From: an uncultured Acetatifactor sp.
GTDB taxonomy: Bacteria; Bacillota; Clostridia; Lachnospirales; Lachnospiraceae
DNA length: 64,000 nt
Direction of reading: 5' to 3'
Assembly (NCBI GenBank): GCA_934436435.1
Contig: CAKSAN010000016.1
Location: 12,692 to 76,691, forward strand
Each line of letters opens with the position of its first letter. Positions within the stretch are counted from its first letter, which is position 1. The position numbers and the translations under genes were made by a program. Shown one piece after another: positions 1 through 6,337 of this stretch. The notes beneath the pieces were generated by a model. It made no database searches, was not told the DNA's origin, and was given only the letters and a program-made list of their open reading frames with translations.

Positions 1-1
1 A

Positions 2-181
2 GTATTTTCATTTTTGGAGAATATGGCAATATGTGAAGATGTAAAAATTAAAGAAGTTTTAGATTTCACAGTATTAGAGCAATTAGCAGATGAAGGACAT
101 GATACTCTTGGACAACGTAAGCAATATATGAAAAAATACACGTTGAAACATTGTGAAGAAGTAGAAAAATATTTTTTGTAA
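2..181 (+). CDS. Hypothetical protein, C-terminal end or short gene
   Basis: An open frame runs from the window edge to a TAA at 179-181. An in-frame ATG lies at 23-25 with a GGAG only 3 bases upstream, so it may be the true start or the gene may enter from outside. The product is charged (many Lys, Glu, Asp), has no membrane segment, and I do not recognise it. The stretch is clearly richer in A and T than the genes after 746, and decayed frames follow it, which fits the end of an accessory or transferred locus. An immunity-type protein is one possibility, but nothing in the sequence proves it. Confidence 0.45.
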   Translation, partial: VFSFLENMAICEDVKIKEVLDFTVLEQLADEGHDTLGQRKQYMKKYTLKHCEEVEKYFL

Positions 182-206
182 TAATAAAAAAATAGTATGT
201 AATCAA

Positions 207-235
207 TTGATTTTTTCGAAATAATCGCATATACT
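207..235 (+). promoter_or_regulatory. Sigma-A-type promoter of a short transcript
   Basis: TTGATT at 207-212 and TATACT at 230-235 are separated by exactly 17 bases. Transcription would begin near 242 and meet a terminator about 100 bases later, with no convincing gene between. Confidence 0.55.
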
Positions 236-241
236 ATTAAT

Positions 242-345
242 ACAGATGAAGATCTGGTGTGCATATGCACAACAAATATATGGGCTGGTCGCAAGACCCG
301 GGTCCACCAAACGGCGGGTAAGACACCCGCCATTTTTATTTTTTC
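242..345 (+). ncRNA. Candidate small structured RNA
   Basis: Between a good promoter (207-235) and a terminator (313-344) lies about 100 bases with clear folding potential. There is a self-complementary hexamer pair (TGTGCA/TGCACA), a GGTC-GCAA-GACC hairpin with a GNRA-type loop, and the terminator stem. I cannot match it to a known riboswitch or RNA family. An alternative is a short peptide: an ATG in this segment opens an 18-codon frame ending in DPGPPNGG and a stop inside the terminator stem, but no good ribosome site precedes it. Confidence 0.4.
313..344 (+). terminator. Rho-independent terminator
   Basis: GGCGGGT (313-319) pairs with ACCCGCC (325-331) across a 5-base loop and is followed by a T-rich tract. 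It ends the candidate small RNA. Confidence 0.75.
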
Positions 346-353
346 AATGATGA

Positions 354-470
354 GAGAACATTAAAGAAGAATTATTTGAAGCCATTATCAAAGAAGGAAT
401 TGTAGAGCAAAATGATGCAAGATATAGAGATTTGCAATCTAAAGGAAGTGGAATAAAGTGGATTGTATAG
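354..470 (+). pseudogene. Gene remnant in a decayed stretch
   Basis: A 38-codon open stretch without a start codon ends at TAG 468-470. After it, a second open piece around 480-540 (ending VEALPEGL) lies in another frame. The two pieces look like parts of one old AT-rich gene that lost its start and reading frame. No family can be named. The rest of 182-745 holds only the RNA candidate, a terminator and the LytTR site. Confidence 0.3.
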
Positions 471-607
471 CTTTAAGTAAATAACTGGGCAAATTATAGG
501 CTTAAAGGTGGAGTTGAAGCATTACCGGAAGGTCTGTAAATTAGGTAGAATGGAGATAAGAATCGTGGTAAAAGAAAATAAAGTATCTTTAATGTGATCA
601 GCATGTG

Positions 608-636
608 ATCAGCGGGAAATCACCCGCTGATTTTTT
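608..636 (+). terminator. Rho-independent terminator
   Basis: ATCAGCGGG (608-616) pairs perfectly with CCCGCTGAT (623-631), followed by six T. It separates the decayed region from the LytTR regulator promoter. Confidence 0.8.
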
Positions 637-700
637 CGTTACATAAAAAACACGTTTCGTTACATAGAATTGAATTTCAAAGAGAAAATGGCGATATAAA
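635..700 (+). promoter_or_regulatory. LytTR-type operator and promoter of the regulator gene
   Basis: Two copies of TTCGTTACAT start at 635 and 656, a period of 21 bases, which is the classic spacing for a LytTR dimer site. TTGAAT at 670-675 and TATAAA at 695-700 are a plausible promoter directly downstream. The same arrangement (two CGTTACA repeats 21 bases apart, then GCGATATAAA) recurs at 1484-1550. This suggests autoregulation plus control of the next gene. Confidence 0.7.
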
Positions 701-745
701 AGAGGAAATACTTGAATGGAACAAGATCCGGGGAGTAGAAGACGA

Positions 746-1456
746 ATGCTGAAAATAGCAATATGTGACGATGAGCAGCCCATAAGAGAATACCTGAAAA
801 AGCTGATAGAAAAATGTACGGAGGCGGAAGTAAGCCTGTTCGCTGACGGTGGAGAACTGTTGGCGGAAGCCACGGCGTTTGATCTGATCCTGTTAGACAT
901 TTCCCTGAACCGGGATCAGGATGCGACGGGACCAGACGGCATGGAGACGGCCAGAAAGATTCGGGAAAGATCTGATGCCCTGATCATCTTCGTGACGGCT
1001 TTACGGGAATATGTGTTTGAAGGCTATGATGTCGGGGCATTTCATTATCTCTTAAAACCCATTGATGAGCAGAAGTTCACAGAAGTCATGGACAGGGCGA
1101 TCCGTCAGATCCGGAGTAAGAAGAATGTGGAACCGCTGGTTATAAAAGTGGGCGGCAATTATGTCAGAATACCGGTGGATGATATCATCTATGCTGAGAA
1201 TCAGGCCAGAAAAATTATTTTGCACACCAAATCTAAGAAGGAACCCTACTGTTTTTACGAAAAAATGGAAGTGTTGGAGCAGAAGCTTGGGGATCGCTTT
1301 TTCCGTTCCCATCGGGGCTTTCTGGTGAATCTGCAGGAGGTCGCCCGGTACGACAACAGCGACATAGAATTAAAAAACGGAGAGAGCGTATTTTTAGCAA
1401 AGCAGAAGTACAATGATTTTGTCACGGCGTACATGAAATATCTGAGAAAGGTATAG
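746..1456 (+). CDS. LytTR-family response regulator
   Basis: This 236-residue protein has an N-terminal receiver domain (LKIAICDDE start, phospho-acceptor Asp in LILLDISL, conserved Thr in FVTAL and Lys in YLLKPID) and a C-terminal LytTR DNA-binding domain (about residues 130-236; FFRSHRGFLVNL and related motifs). Regulators of this kind bind paired direct repeats and usually control surface, competence or peptide genes. The start at ATG 746 is preferred because GGGGAG lies 10 bases upstream and TATAAA at 695-700 would place the transcript start after the ribosome site of the alternative ATG at 716. No sensor kinase is adjacent, so it is an orphan here. The direct repeats upstream of it and of the next gene are its probable targets. 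Confidence 0.9.
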   Translation: MLKIAICDDEQPIREYLKKLIEKCTEAEVSLFADGGELLAEATAFDLILLDISLNRDQDATGPDGMETARKIRERSDALIIFVTALREYVFEGYDVGAFHYLLKPIDEQKFTEVMDRAIRQIRSKKNVEPLVIKVGGNYVRIPVDDIIYAENQARKIILHTKSKKEPYCFYEKMEVLEQKLGDRFFRSHRGFLVNLQEVARYDNSDIELKNGESVFLAKQKYNDFVTAYMKYLRKV

Positions 1457-1483
1457 GTGATGCTTCAAGCCTGCTGATTCTTT

Positions 1484-1550
1484 TTCGTTACAGGAAAAGA
1501 ACGGTTCGTTACAAGTGGTATTAATGATGAAAGAAAAGCGGCGATATAAA
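1484..1550 (+). promoter_or_regulatory. Second LytTR-type operator and promoter
   Basis: CGTTACA occurs at 1486 and again at 1507, again 21 bases apart, followed by GCGATATAAA at 1541-1550 as in the first site. The distance from second repeat to TATAAA is 38 bases here and 37 in the first site. This links the FliD-like gene at 1601 to the LytTR regulator. Confidence 0.7.
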
Positions 1551-1600
1551 AGGCAGAAGTAAAAATCAAAAAATGACTGCAAATCAAAGGAGGTCGCAAA

Positions 1601-2281
1601 ATGAGAATCACAACCCAAATGCTGGCAAATTCCGCAGCAAAAAGCGGGATTCCCATTCAGAGAACGTCGCTATTGGATATTATTAATAACAAGTCATCCC
1701 AGAACCTGTTGGGAACCACCGGGAAGAACACGAGCACCACCCGTACCAGTGCCACGGACATCCTGCGGAAAAACAATTATGCAAAGCTGGAAGACCTGTC
1801 TGAGAAGCTGAATCAGTCCGCGGCAAAGCTGGTGGGCACCGATAAGGATTCCAGCTACGACAAGGCAAAAGAAAGCGGGGACACCACGGACATCCTGAGT
1901 GATGTGAACAAAATGGTGGAAGCATATAATGCCACCATGAAGCAGCTTAAGACCACCGGCGGAACCATGAATGAATTTTATCTTCAACAGTTAAAAAACA
2001 TTCCGGCGGGCAGCAAAGAAGCACTGGAAAGCATAGGAATCACCAAGGCAAAGGACGGAAGCCTGATCGTGGATGAAAAAGTATTCCGGAACGCGGATGC
2101 AGATACCTTGCAGAAGGTACTGGGAGGGGAAAAAGGCTTCGCCTCCAAAATAAGCTTTCTCGGCGAGCACATCAGCAAGAACGCTTCCGAAAATGTGGTC
2201 AGTGCATCTAACCGGTATGGCTCCAACGGGTCGACCTATATGGAAGCTTTTGAAGCCAACAAGTACAATTTCTTCGGGTAA
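1601..2281 (+). CDS. FliD/flagellar-axial-like conserved protein
   Basis: The product has 226 residues and no signal peptide or membrane segment. It starts MRITTQML, like flagellar axial proteins of the FlgL type. Residues about 105-200 resemble the C-terminal part of the flagellar cap protein FliD (a helix with VNKMVEAYN, then ESIGITKAKDGSLIVDE and a downstream helix). It is much shorter than FliD. AAAGGAGG lies 7 bases before the ATG. It has its own LytTR-type site and a strong terminator, so it is probably expressed alone under the upstream regulator. The role is unknown; a small flagellar or surface-filament component is a guess from the similarity only. Confidence 0.6.
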   Translation: MRITTQMLANSAAKSGIPIQRTSLLDIINNKSSQNLLGTTGKNTSTTRTSATDILRKNNYAKLEDLSEKLNQSAAKLVGTDKDSSYDKAKESGDTTDILSDVNKMVEAYNATMKQLKTTGGTMNEFYLQQLKNIPAGSKEALESIGITKAKDGSLIVDEKVFRNADADTLQKVLGGEKGFASKISFLGEHISKNASENVVSASNRYGSNGSTYMEAFEANKYNFFG

Positions 2282-2298
2282 GATTGTGTTGTAAAAAA

Positions 2299-2337
2299 GG
2301 CGTTGTATTTCAGAAAATCTGAGATACAATGCCTTTT
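2299..2337 (+). terminator. Rho-independent terminator
   Basis: A 15-base stem (2299-2313 with 2319-2333, one mismatch) and a T-tract follow the FliD-like gene. Confidence 0.85.
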
Positions 2338-2478
2338 TGCATATCCGGACCTGAAAAAGTGCGGATTTTATATCAAATTATAAATGTAACATAAAAAAGG
2401 TTACGTTTTTAAATGGTGATAAATGAAAGATTTATCTGTGTAGGAAAGTGAGAATAATGGAGACACAGGAGGAACGAT

Positions 2479-3076
2479 ATGAGCAGGTTATGGTATGATC
2501 ACCCGGCGAAAGAATGGGAGGAGGCACTTCCCATCGGAAACGGCGCTGTCGGCATGCCCGGAGGGAATGCATCCGTACCAGACGCTGGGAGAGATCCAGT
2601 TCTTTTTCGATGGGATCGAAGGCGGAAGAGAGCGGAAAAGCGGCAACCTGAAAGAAATGGTGCTGTGTGAAGGCACGAAACGCTATGAGAGAAGTCTGGA
2701 TCTGGATACCGCCATCTGCCTTTGTTCGAATTGTTGAAAAAGGTGCAAAAGAATGGCAGATATACTGCCAGAGAAATGTATGGGTGCCGGGGATTCGTGG
2801 CGCATCACAACACGGATATCCACGGGGATACCGCGCCGCAGGATACCTGGTATCCGGGGACTTACTGGGTGATGGGTGCAGCCTGCTGCCTGGAAGACAG
2901 GAGTGGTACGTGGAATGCGCCTGGTGGGAAATCTGGAACTTGCCATGACCTGGCAGGACGGTAGGATCACCGGTGCGGTTTTCACCGCAGATTCGGACGT
3001 GGATACCATAGTGAAATATGAAGGTATTGCAAAAAGACTGCAATTAAAGAAGGGCGAAAGCAAAAAGTTGTTTTGA
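2479..3076 (+). pseudogene. Degraded GH95-family glycosidase (alpha-fucosidase type)
   Basis: The start MSRLWYDHPAKEWEEALPIG is the typical GH95 opening. Further GH95-like pieces follow in order but in changing frames: YQTLGEIQFFF and YERSLDLDTAI in frame 2, then GFVAHHNTDIHGDTAPQDTW in frame 1, then a C-terminal LAMTWQDGRITGAVF piece in frame 2, ending at the TGA at 3074-3076. Intact family members are roughly 750-800 residues, and only about 200 codons remain here, so large internal deletions and frameshifts have destroyed it. A ribosome site (AGGAGG) still precedes the ATG. Function lost: removal of terminal fucose from glycans. Confidence 0.85.
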
Positions 3077-3084
3077 AAGCTGTC

Positions 3085-3135
3085 TTGACAAGTTACCCGT
3101 CGGTTACTATACTATAAAGTAACCGACGGGTAACT
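3085..3135 (+). promoter_or_regulatory. TetR promoter with perfect palindromic operator
   Basis: TTGACA (3085-3090), 17-base spacer and TATACT (3108-3113) form a near-consensus promoter. A 17-base arm at 3091-3107 fills the spacer exactly and is repeated as a perfect inverted copy at 3119-3135. Each arm is itself partly palindromic (TTACCCGTCGGTTA). A repressor bound here would cover the -35/-10 spacer and the start site, so strong autorepression by the TetR protein is expected. Confidence 0.85.
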
Positions 3136-3180
3136 ATTTGCGTTTTGATTTGTTAATTGAAGGAAACAGGGAGGATGACA

Positions 3181-3819
3181 ATGGAAGCAAGAGAAAAGAA
3201 TACCAAAGAAAGAATTCTGGAGGAGGCGCTGATCCTTTTTTCCCAGAGCGGTTATATGGGAACTTCCATGAGTGACATTGCGGCAAGACTTGGGGTTACC
3301 AAAGCCGCACTATATAAACATTATAAGAGCAAACAGGAGATTCTGGACAGTATTGTAATGAAAATGAATGCGATGGATGAGGAAAGAGTAAAGCAATATG
3401 AGATGCCGGAAGGCAAAATGGAGGAAGTGATTGCAGGATATAAAGAGGCGGAGTTCGATAAGATCCGGCAATTTACAAAAGTACAGTTCCTTCATTGGAC
3501 GGAAGAGCCCTTTTCCTGTTGTTTCCGAAAGATGCTGACTCTGGAACAGTACAGAGATCCACAGATGGCTGCTCTTTACCGGAAGTATCTGGCAGAGGGT
3601 CCGCTGTCTTATATGGAGACTTTGTTTGCCGGGCTGTTGGGAAATTCCGAGATAGCCGGACAGATGGCACTTGATTTCTACGGGCCTATTTTTTTATTAT
3701 ACAGCATCTATGACAGTACCGGCGACAAGCAGCATATACTGGAACTCCTGGACCGGCATGTGGAACATTTTTCACAGGTGTTGAGGAGCACGGGAGGCGG
3801 CAGAAGCCTGCTGAGGTGA
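3181..3819 (+). CDS. TetR/AcrR-family transcriptional repressor
   Basis: The 212-residue product has an N-terminal TetR helix-turn-helix (about residues 8-55: TKERILEEALILFSQSGY, then MSDIAARLGVTKAALYKHYKSK) and a C-terminal ligand and dimer domain with no assigned ligand. ATG 3181 is chosen because GGGAGG lies 7 bases upstream; an earlier TTG at 3157 and ATG at 3175 lack proper spacing. The gene sits under a promoter overlapped by a perfect palindrome, its likely own operator. Two small genes follow with overlap or close spacing. No pump or enzyme gene that such a repressor would usually control is seen nearby. Confidence 0.9.
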   Translation: MEAREKNTKERILEEALILFSQSGYMGTSMSDIAARLGVTKAALYKHYKSKQEILDSIVMKMNAMDEERVKQYEMPEGKMEEVIAGYKEAEFDKIRQFTKVQFLHWTEEPFSCCFRKMLTLEQYRDPQMAALYRKYLAEGPLSYMETLFAGLLGNSEIAGQMALDFYGPIFLLYSIYDSTGDKQHILELLDRHVEHFSQVLRSTGGGRSLLR

Positions 3820-4034
3820 TCCGGGTGAAGTTCAACGTAGAACAGATTGCAGAAGAAAAAGAAGAAGAGGTGCTTGTGTGCTGCCATGATTCGGATGCGA
3901 TCATTTATGCATCCTTTATTCTGCTGGCAAAACTTCTCTGGCAGCTGATCGATTACAGAATTACCGTCAGAACAGCGGCAGACATCAATGAAAAGATCAG
4001 AAAGCGCAGACGGGAACAGCTGCATAAAGCATGA
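3816..4034 (+). CDS. Small hypothetical protein
   Basis: This 72-residue frame starts at GTG 3816, overlapping the TetR stop by four bases, which suggests translational coupling. The middle (YASFILLAKLLWQLIDYRITV) is hydrophobic and the C-terminus is strongly basic (EKIRKRRREQLHKA), so a helical or membrane-associated peptide is possible. No family is recognised. It overlaps the region before the Cys_rich_KTR gene by short spacing, as part of one transcript from the TetR promoter. Confidence 0.5.
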   Translation: MIRVKFNVEQIAEEKEEEVLVCCHDSDAIIYASFILLAKLLWQLIDYRITVRTAADINEKIRKRRREQLHKA

Positions 4035-4059
4035 AAAGCATAGTGACGGAGGGTGGAAC

Positions 4060-4266
4060 GTGGAACAATTGGTAAAGAATCAATGGATTTCCTGTCCGGC
4101 ATGCGGCGGAAACACAAGGACAAAAGTGCGGGAAGACACGGTACTGTATCATCAGCCCATCTTTTGTCCCAAATGCAGGAAAGAGTATCTTGTAAATGTA
4201 AAACAATTCAAAATGCAGATCGTAAAAGAACCGTACGCCGATCCACAGGAAAAGGCCAGAGCATAG
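4060..4266 (+). CDS. Cysteine-rich KTR domain protein
   Basis: A 68-residue protein with two CxxC knuckles (CPACGG near the start and CPKCRK in the middle) followed by NVKQFKMQIVKEPYAD. This is the pattern of the Cys_rich_KTR family, small putative zinc-ribbon proteins often carried near mobile or accessory genes. The GTG at 4060 is preferred because ACGGAGGG ends six bases before it. Longer starts upstream add residues unlike the family. Its function is not known; zinc binding is inferred from the four cysteines. It appears to be the third gene of the TetR transcript. The 204 bases after it hold no gene. Confidence 0.75.
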   Translation: MEQLVKNQWISCPACGGNTRTKVREDTVLYHQPIFCPKCRKEYLVNVKQFKMQIVKEPYADPQEKARA

Positions 4267-4470
4267 GAAAAGGAACAGATCGGTCATGGGGGTTGCAACT
4301 TTGGTGGAGAACCTGGACGGCAGTACGGGGGGACTGGCCCGGAAGGATGACGAAATAAGAAAAGCAGGATGAGAAAAAAGCTTCCGCACTATACAGTATT
4401 TTGTTCTGCCTGCCGAAATAAAAAAAGAACACAGTTACAGCAGTAACGGAGACAGAGGGGCGGACAGCAG

Positions 4471-5301
4471 ATGCAGGTAAAGAATTATTCCGTATTTATG
4501 GGGGAAGACAGGATTCAAAGCAGACATGCGGCGAAGAAGGATGCGAAGCAAAAAAGGAACGGGAAAGCCATTGATGCCCGCGGAATAGCGGCGGCAACGG
4601 ATCCTGTCGCGGTGAAAAGAGCCCGGGCGCAGAAGAAAGCCATGAAGATCCTGGGAGATGCCTTTGCCGGAGAATCGAAGATCGATGATGATATGTCAGA
4701 GCGCAGGGAAAAGGTAAAATCCCTGACTCAGGAGATCGCGGACCGGAAGCAGGACATAAAGGGACTGGAGGATGCGAAGGCGGCATTGCTGGAGCAGGGT
4801 GCGGATGAGAACTCCGAGGAGGTCAGACAGCTTTCCGAGGGCATCAGCGCTTATAACAAACAGGTAATGGATGCGGAGAACGAACTTACGTCAGAAAACG
4901 CAGTGATCCGCCAGACGAAGATCGAACGACTGAAGTCGAATCCCATGGGAGAGGCCAGAGATCAGGCAGATGCCGTGATGGCGGCTGCCGGGGATGAGAT
5001 CATGGGTATGCTCATCGCAGAGGGCAGGGAGCACATCGACCGGAAACAGGAAGAAGAGAAGAAAAAGGCCGAAGCAGCGGAAGAAAAGAAGCAGGAACAG
5101 GAAGCAAAGCTGGAAGCGAAAAAAGAGGACAGAGAAGAACAGAAAAAGCTGACCGAGAATATTGTGGAAGCCTCCAGAGAACTGAACGGGGGAGCAAAGG
5201 ACAGCGTTGCCAGAGCACAGCAGGAGATCAGAGATATGATGAACCGGCTGAAGCTGGTGGAAGCTGATGTCAAGGGAGCCACCGTAGATCAGGGTGTATA
5301 A
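4471..5301 (+). CDS. Coiled-coil cytoplasmic protein of unknown function
   Basis: The 276-residue product has no signal peptide or membrane segment. Residues about 65-145 and 175-270 are dense in Glu, Lys, Gln and Ala with heptad character (for example EEEKKKAEAAEEKKQEQEAK), predicting long coiled coils. The N-terminus (MQVKNYSVFMGEDRIQSRHA) is separate and may be a conserved head. GAGGGG lies 12 bases before the ATG. It precedes a GNAT gene and a calpain-like protease gene and may be functionally tied to them, but two weak hairpins and a likely promoter separate it from those genes. No function can be assigned. Confidence 0.65.
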   Translation: MQVKNYSVFMGEDRIQSRHAAKKDAKQKRNGKAIDARGIAAATDPVAVKRARAQKKAMKILGDAFAGESKIDDDMSERREKVKSLTQEIADRKQDIKGLEDAKAALLEQGADENSEEVRQLSEGISAYNKQVMDAENELTSENAVIRQTKIERLKSNPMGEARDQADAVMAAAGDEIMGMLIAEGREHIDRKQEEEKKKAEAAEEKKQEQEAKLEAKKEDREEQKKLTENIVEASRELNGGAKDSVARAQQEIRDMMNRLKLVEADVKGATVDQGV

Positions 5302-5328
5302 CAAAATAGATTAAAAAGAAAAATCGAG

Positions 5329-5376
5329 ACGGAGTAATCGCAGGACTGCTCCGTTTCCTGTTTTATTACAGGAAAC
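5329..5376 (+). terminator. Two hairpins, possible weak terminator
   Basis: ACGGAG (5329-5334) can pair with CTCCGT (5349-5354), or GTTTCCTG (5353-5360) with CAGGAAAC (5369-5376). The two structures share bases and exclude one another. Neither is followed at once by a clean T-tract, so termination is uncertain. Confidence 0.35.
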
Positions 5377-5415
5377 GCAGGAAGTTTTCTCACTGTAGTT
5401 TTTTTCCGTTTCATA

Positions 5416-5424
5416 TGTTATACT
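5416..5424 (+). promoter_or_regulatory. Extended -10 promoter for the GNAT/protease pair
   Basis: TGTTATACT at 5416-5424 is an extended -10 element (TGN then TATACT) about 53 bases before the GNAT start. No good -35 is visible, which is acceptable for extended -10 promoters. Confidence 0.45.
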
Positions 5425-5476
5425 TAAGTTTAACACATCTGTAATGTGGCAGGTTATGGTAAAGGAGACGGAAGAT

Positions 5477-6337
5477 ATGAGGTGTGAGTTACTGTCACCC
5501 GGAGAACTGGCGGACTGGGCTGCCTGCATCCCGCAGGAGTTGTTTGTGGAGCTGATGAACGGGAGAGAGGGAATATATGCGCTGGGCGTCTGGTTCCTGG
5601 AGGAAGCGCAGGGGGCGCTTGTATGGGAGGAAGACGGGCAGAGCGTTGCGTTGGAGAGCATATATATCAGACCGCAGGCGAGGCGCCTTGGGCTTGGCAC
5701 GGCATTGATACAACGCTTTTTGCGGGAGACCCGGTCAGAGGAAAGAGAAATTTCCGTTTCTTATGTGGAAGAGGGGGAGCGATGTCTGCTGACACCTTTT
5801 CTGCGGGATAACGGTTTCTTCGTTGACACGGTGGCTTTCCCGACAGGGATAGTCCCGCTCCGGCGGTTGAACGAGGAACTGCTGCCACAGCTTAAGACGA
5901 ACAGAAGCGGAGTACGTCCGATCTGGCAGCTGTCCGTAAGGGAGCGGGGCATATGCGAGAGGTGGTTAAAGGAGCAGCTGGATCTGCCGATACAGCCGTA
6001 CCTTTCCCAGGAACCGGCGAGTTTTGCGGCCATAAGGGGCGGCGAAGTGCAGGGAGCGGTGCTTCTGCGGAGACAGGAGGAAGGCATTGCGTTGGATTAT
6101 TGCTGGATCATGCAGAGCAATCCCATAGTGCTTGCAAAGCTGCTGGCCTGTGCCATAGAACATCTGGATGAATTATATGCGCCGGAGACGATGGTGCGGA
6201 TGACACTTTCCACGACACAGGCGCAGACGTTGTTTGAACGGCTTTTTGGGCAGACAGAAGAGACGACTTGTTTTTGCAGCGGAATTTATGGAAATAACAG
6301 AGAACAAGGGGGACAAGAATGGACGGAAAGGGTATGA
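5477..6337 (+). CDS. GNAT-family N-acetyltransferase, probable two-domain
   Basis: The 286-residue product carries a GNAT fold in its first half. Residues about 50-85 hold the beta4-alpha3 acetyl-CoA loop (ESIYIRPQARRLGLGTALIQRF), matching the RxxGxG pattern. The second half (about 150-280) has strand-helix content like a degenerate second GNAT domain (EGIALDYCWIM, then ILAKLLACAIEHL). AAAGGAG at 5460-5466 fits the ATG at 5477; an ATG at 5444 would give extra residues with no ribosome site. It overlaps the calpain-like protease gene by 19 bases, so both are probably made from one message. The substrate is unknown. Acetylation of a protein or metabolite linked to the protease is a guess. Confidence 0.75.
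   Translation: MRCELLSPGELADWAACIPQELFVELMNGREGIYALGVWFLEEAQGALVWEEDGQSVALESIYIRPQARRLGLGTALIQRFLRETRSEEREISVSYVEEGERCLLTPFLRDNGFFVDTVAFPTGIVPLRRLNEELLPQLKTNRSGVRPIWQLSVRERGICERWLKEQLDLPIQPYLSQEPASFAAIRGGEVQGAVLLRRQEEGIALDYCWIMQSNPIVLAKLLACAIEHLDELYAPETMVRMTLSTTQAQTLFERLFGQTEETTCFCSGIYGNNREQGGQEWTERV

Noticed and set aside
1-745. A toxin-immunity locus
   Set aside because: AT-rich, charged small frames fit that style, but no toxin domain or known immunity motif can be read. Only the remnant status is supported.
2495-2964. Several short open frames across 2479-3076 as separate small genes
   Set aside because: They are in-order pieces of one GH95 protein in shifting frames, not independent genes.
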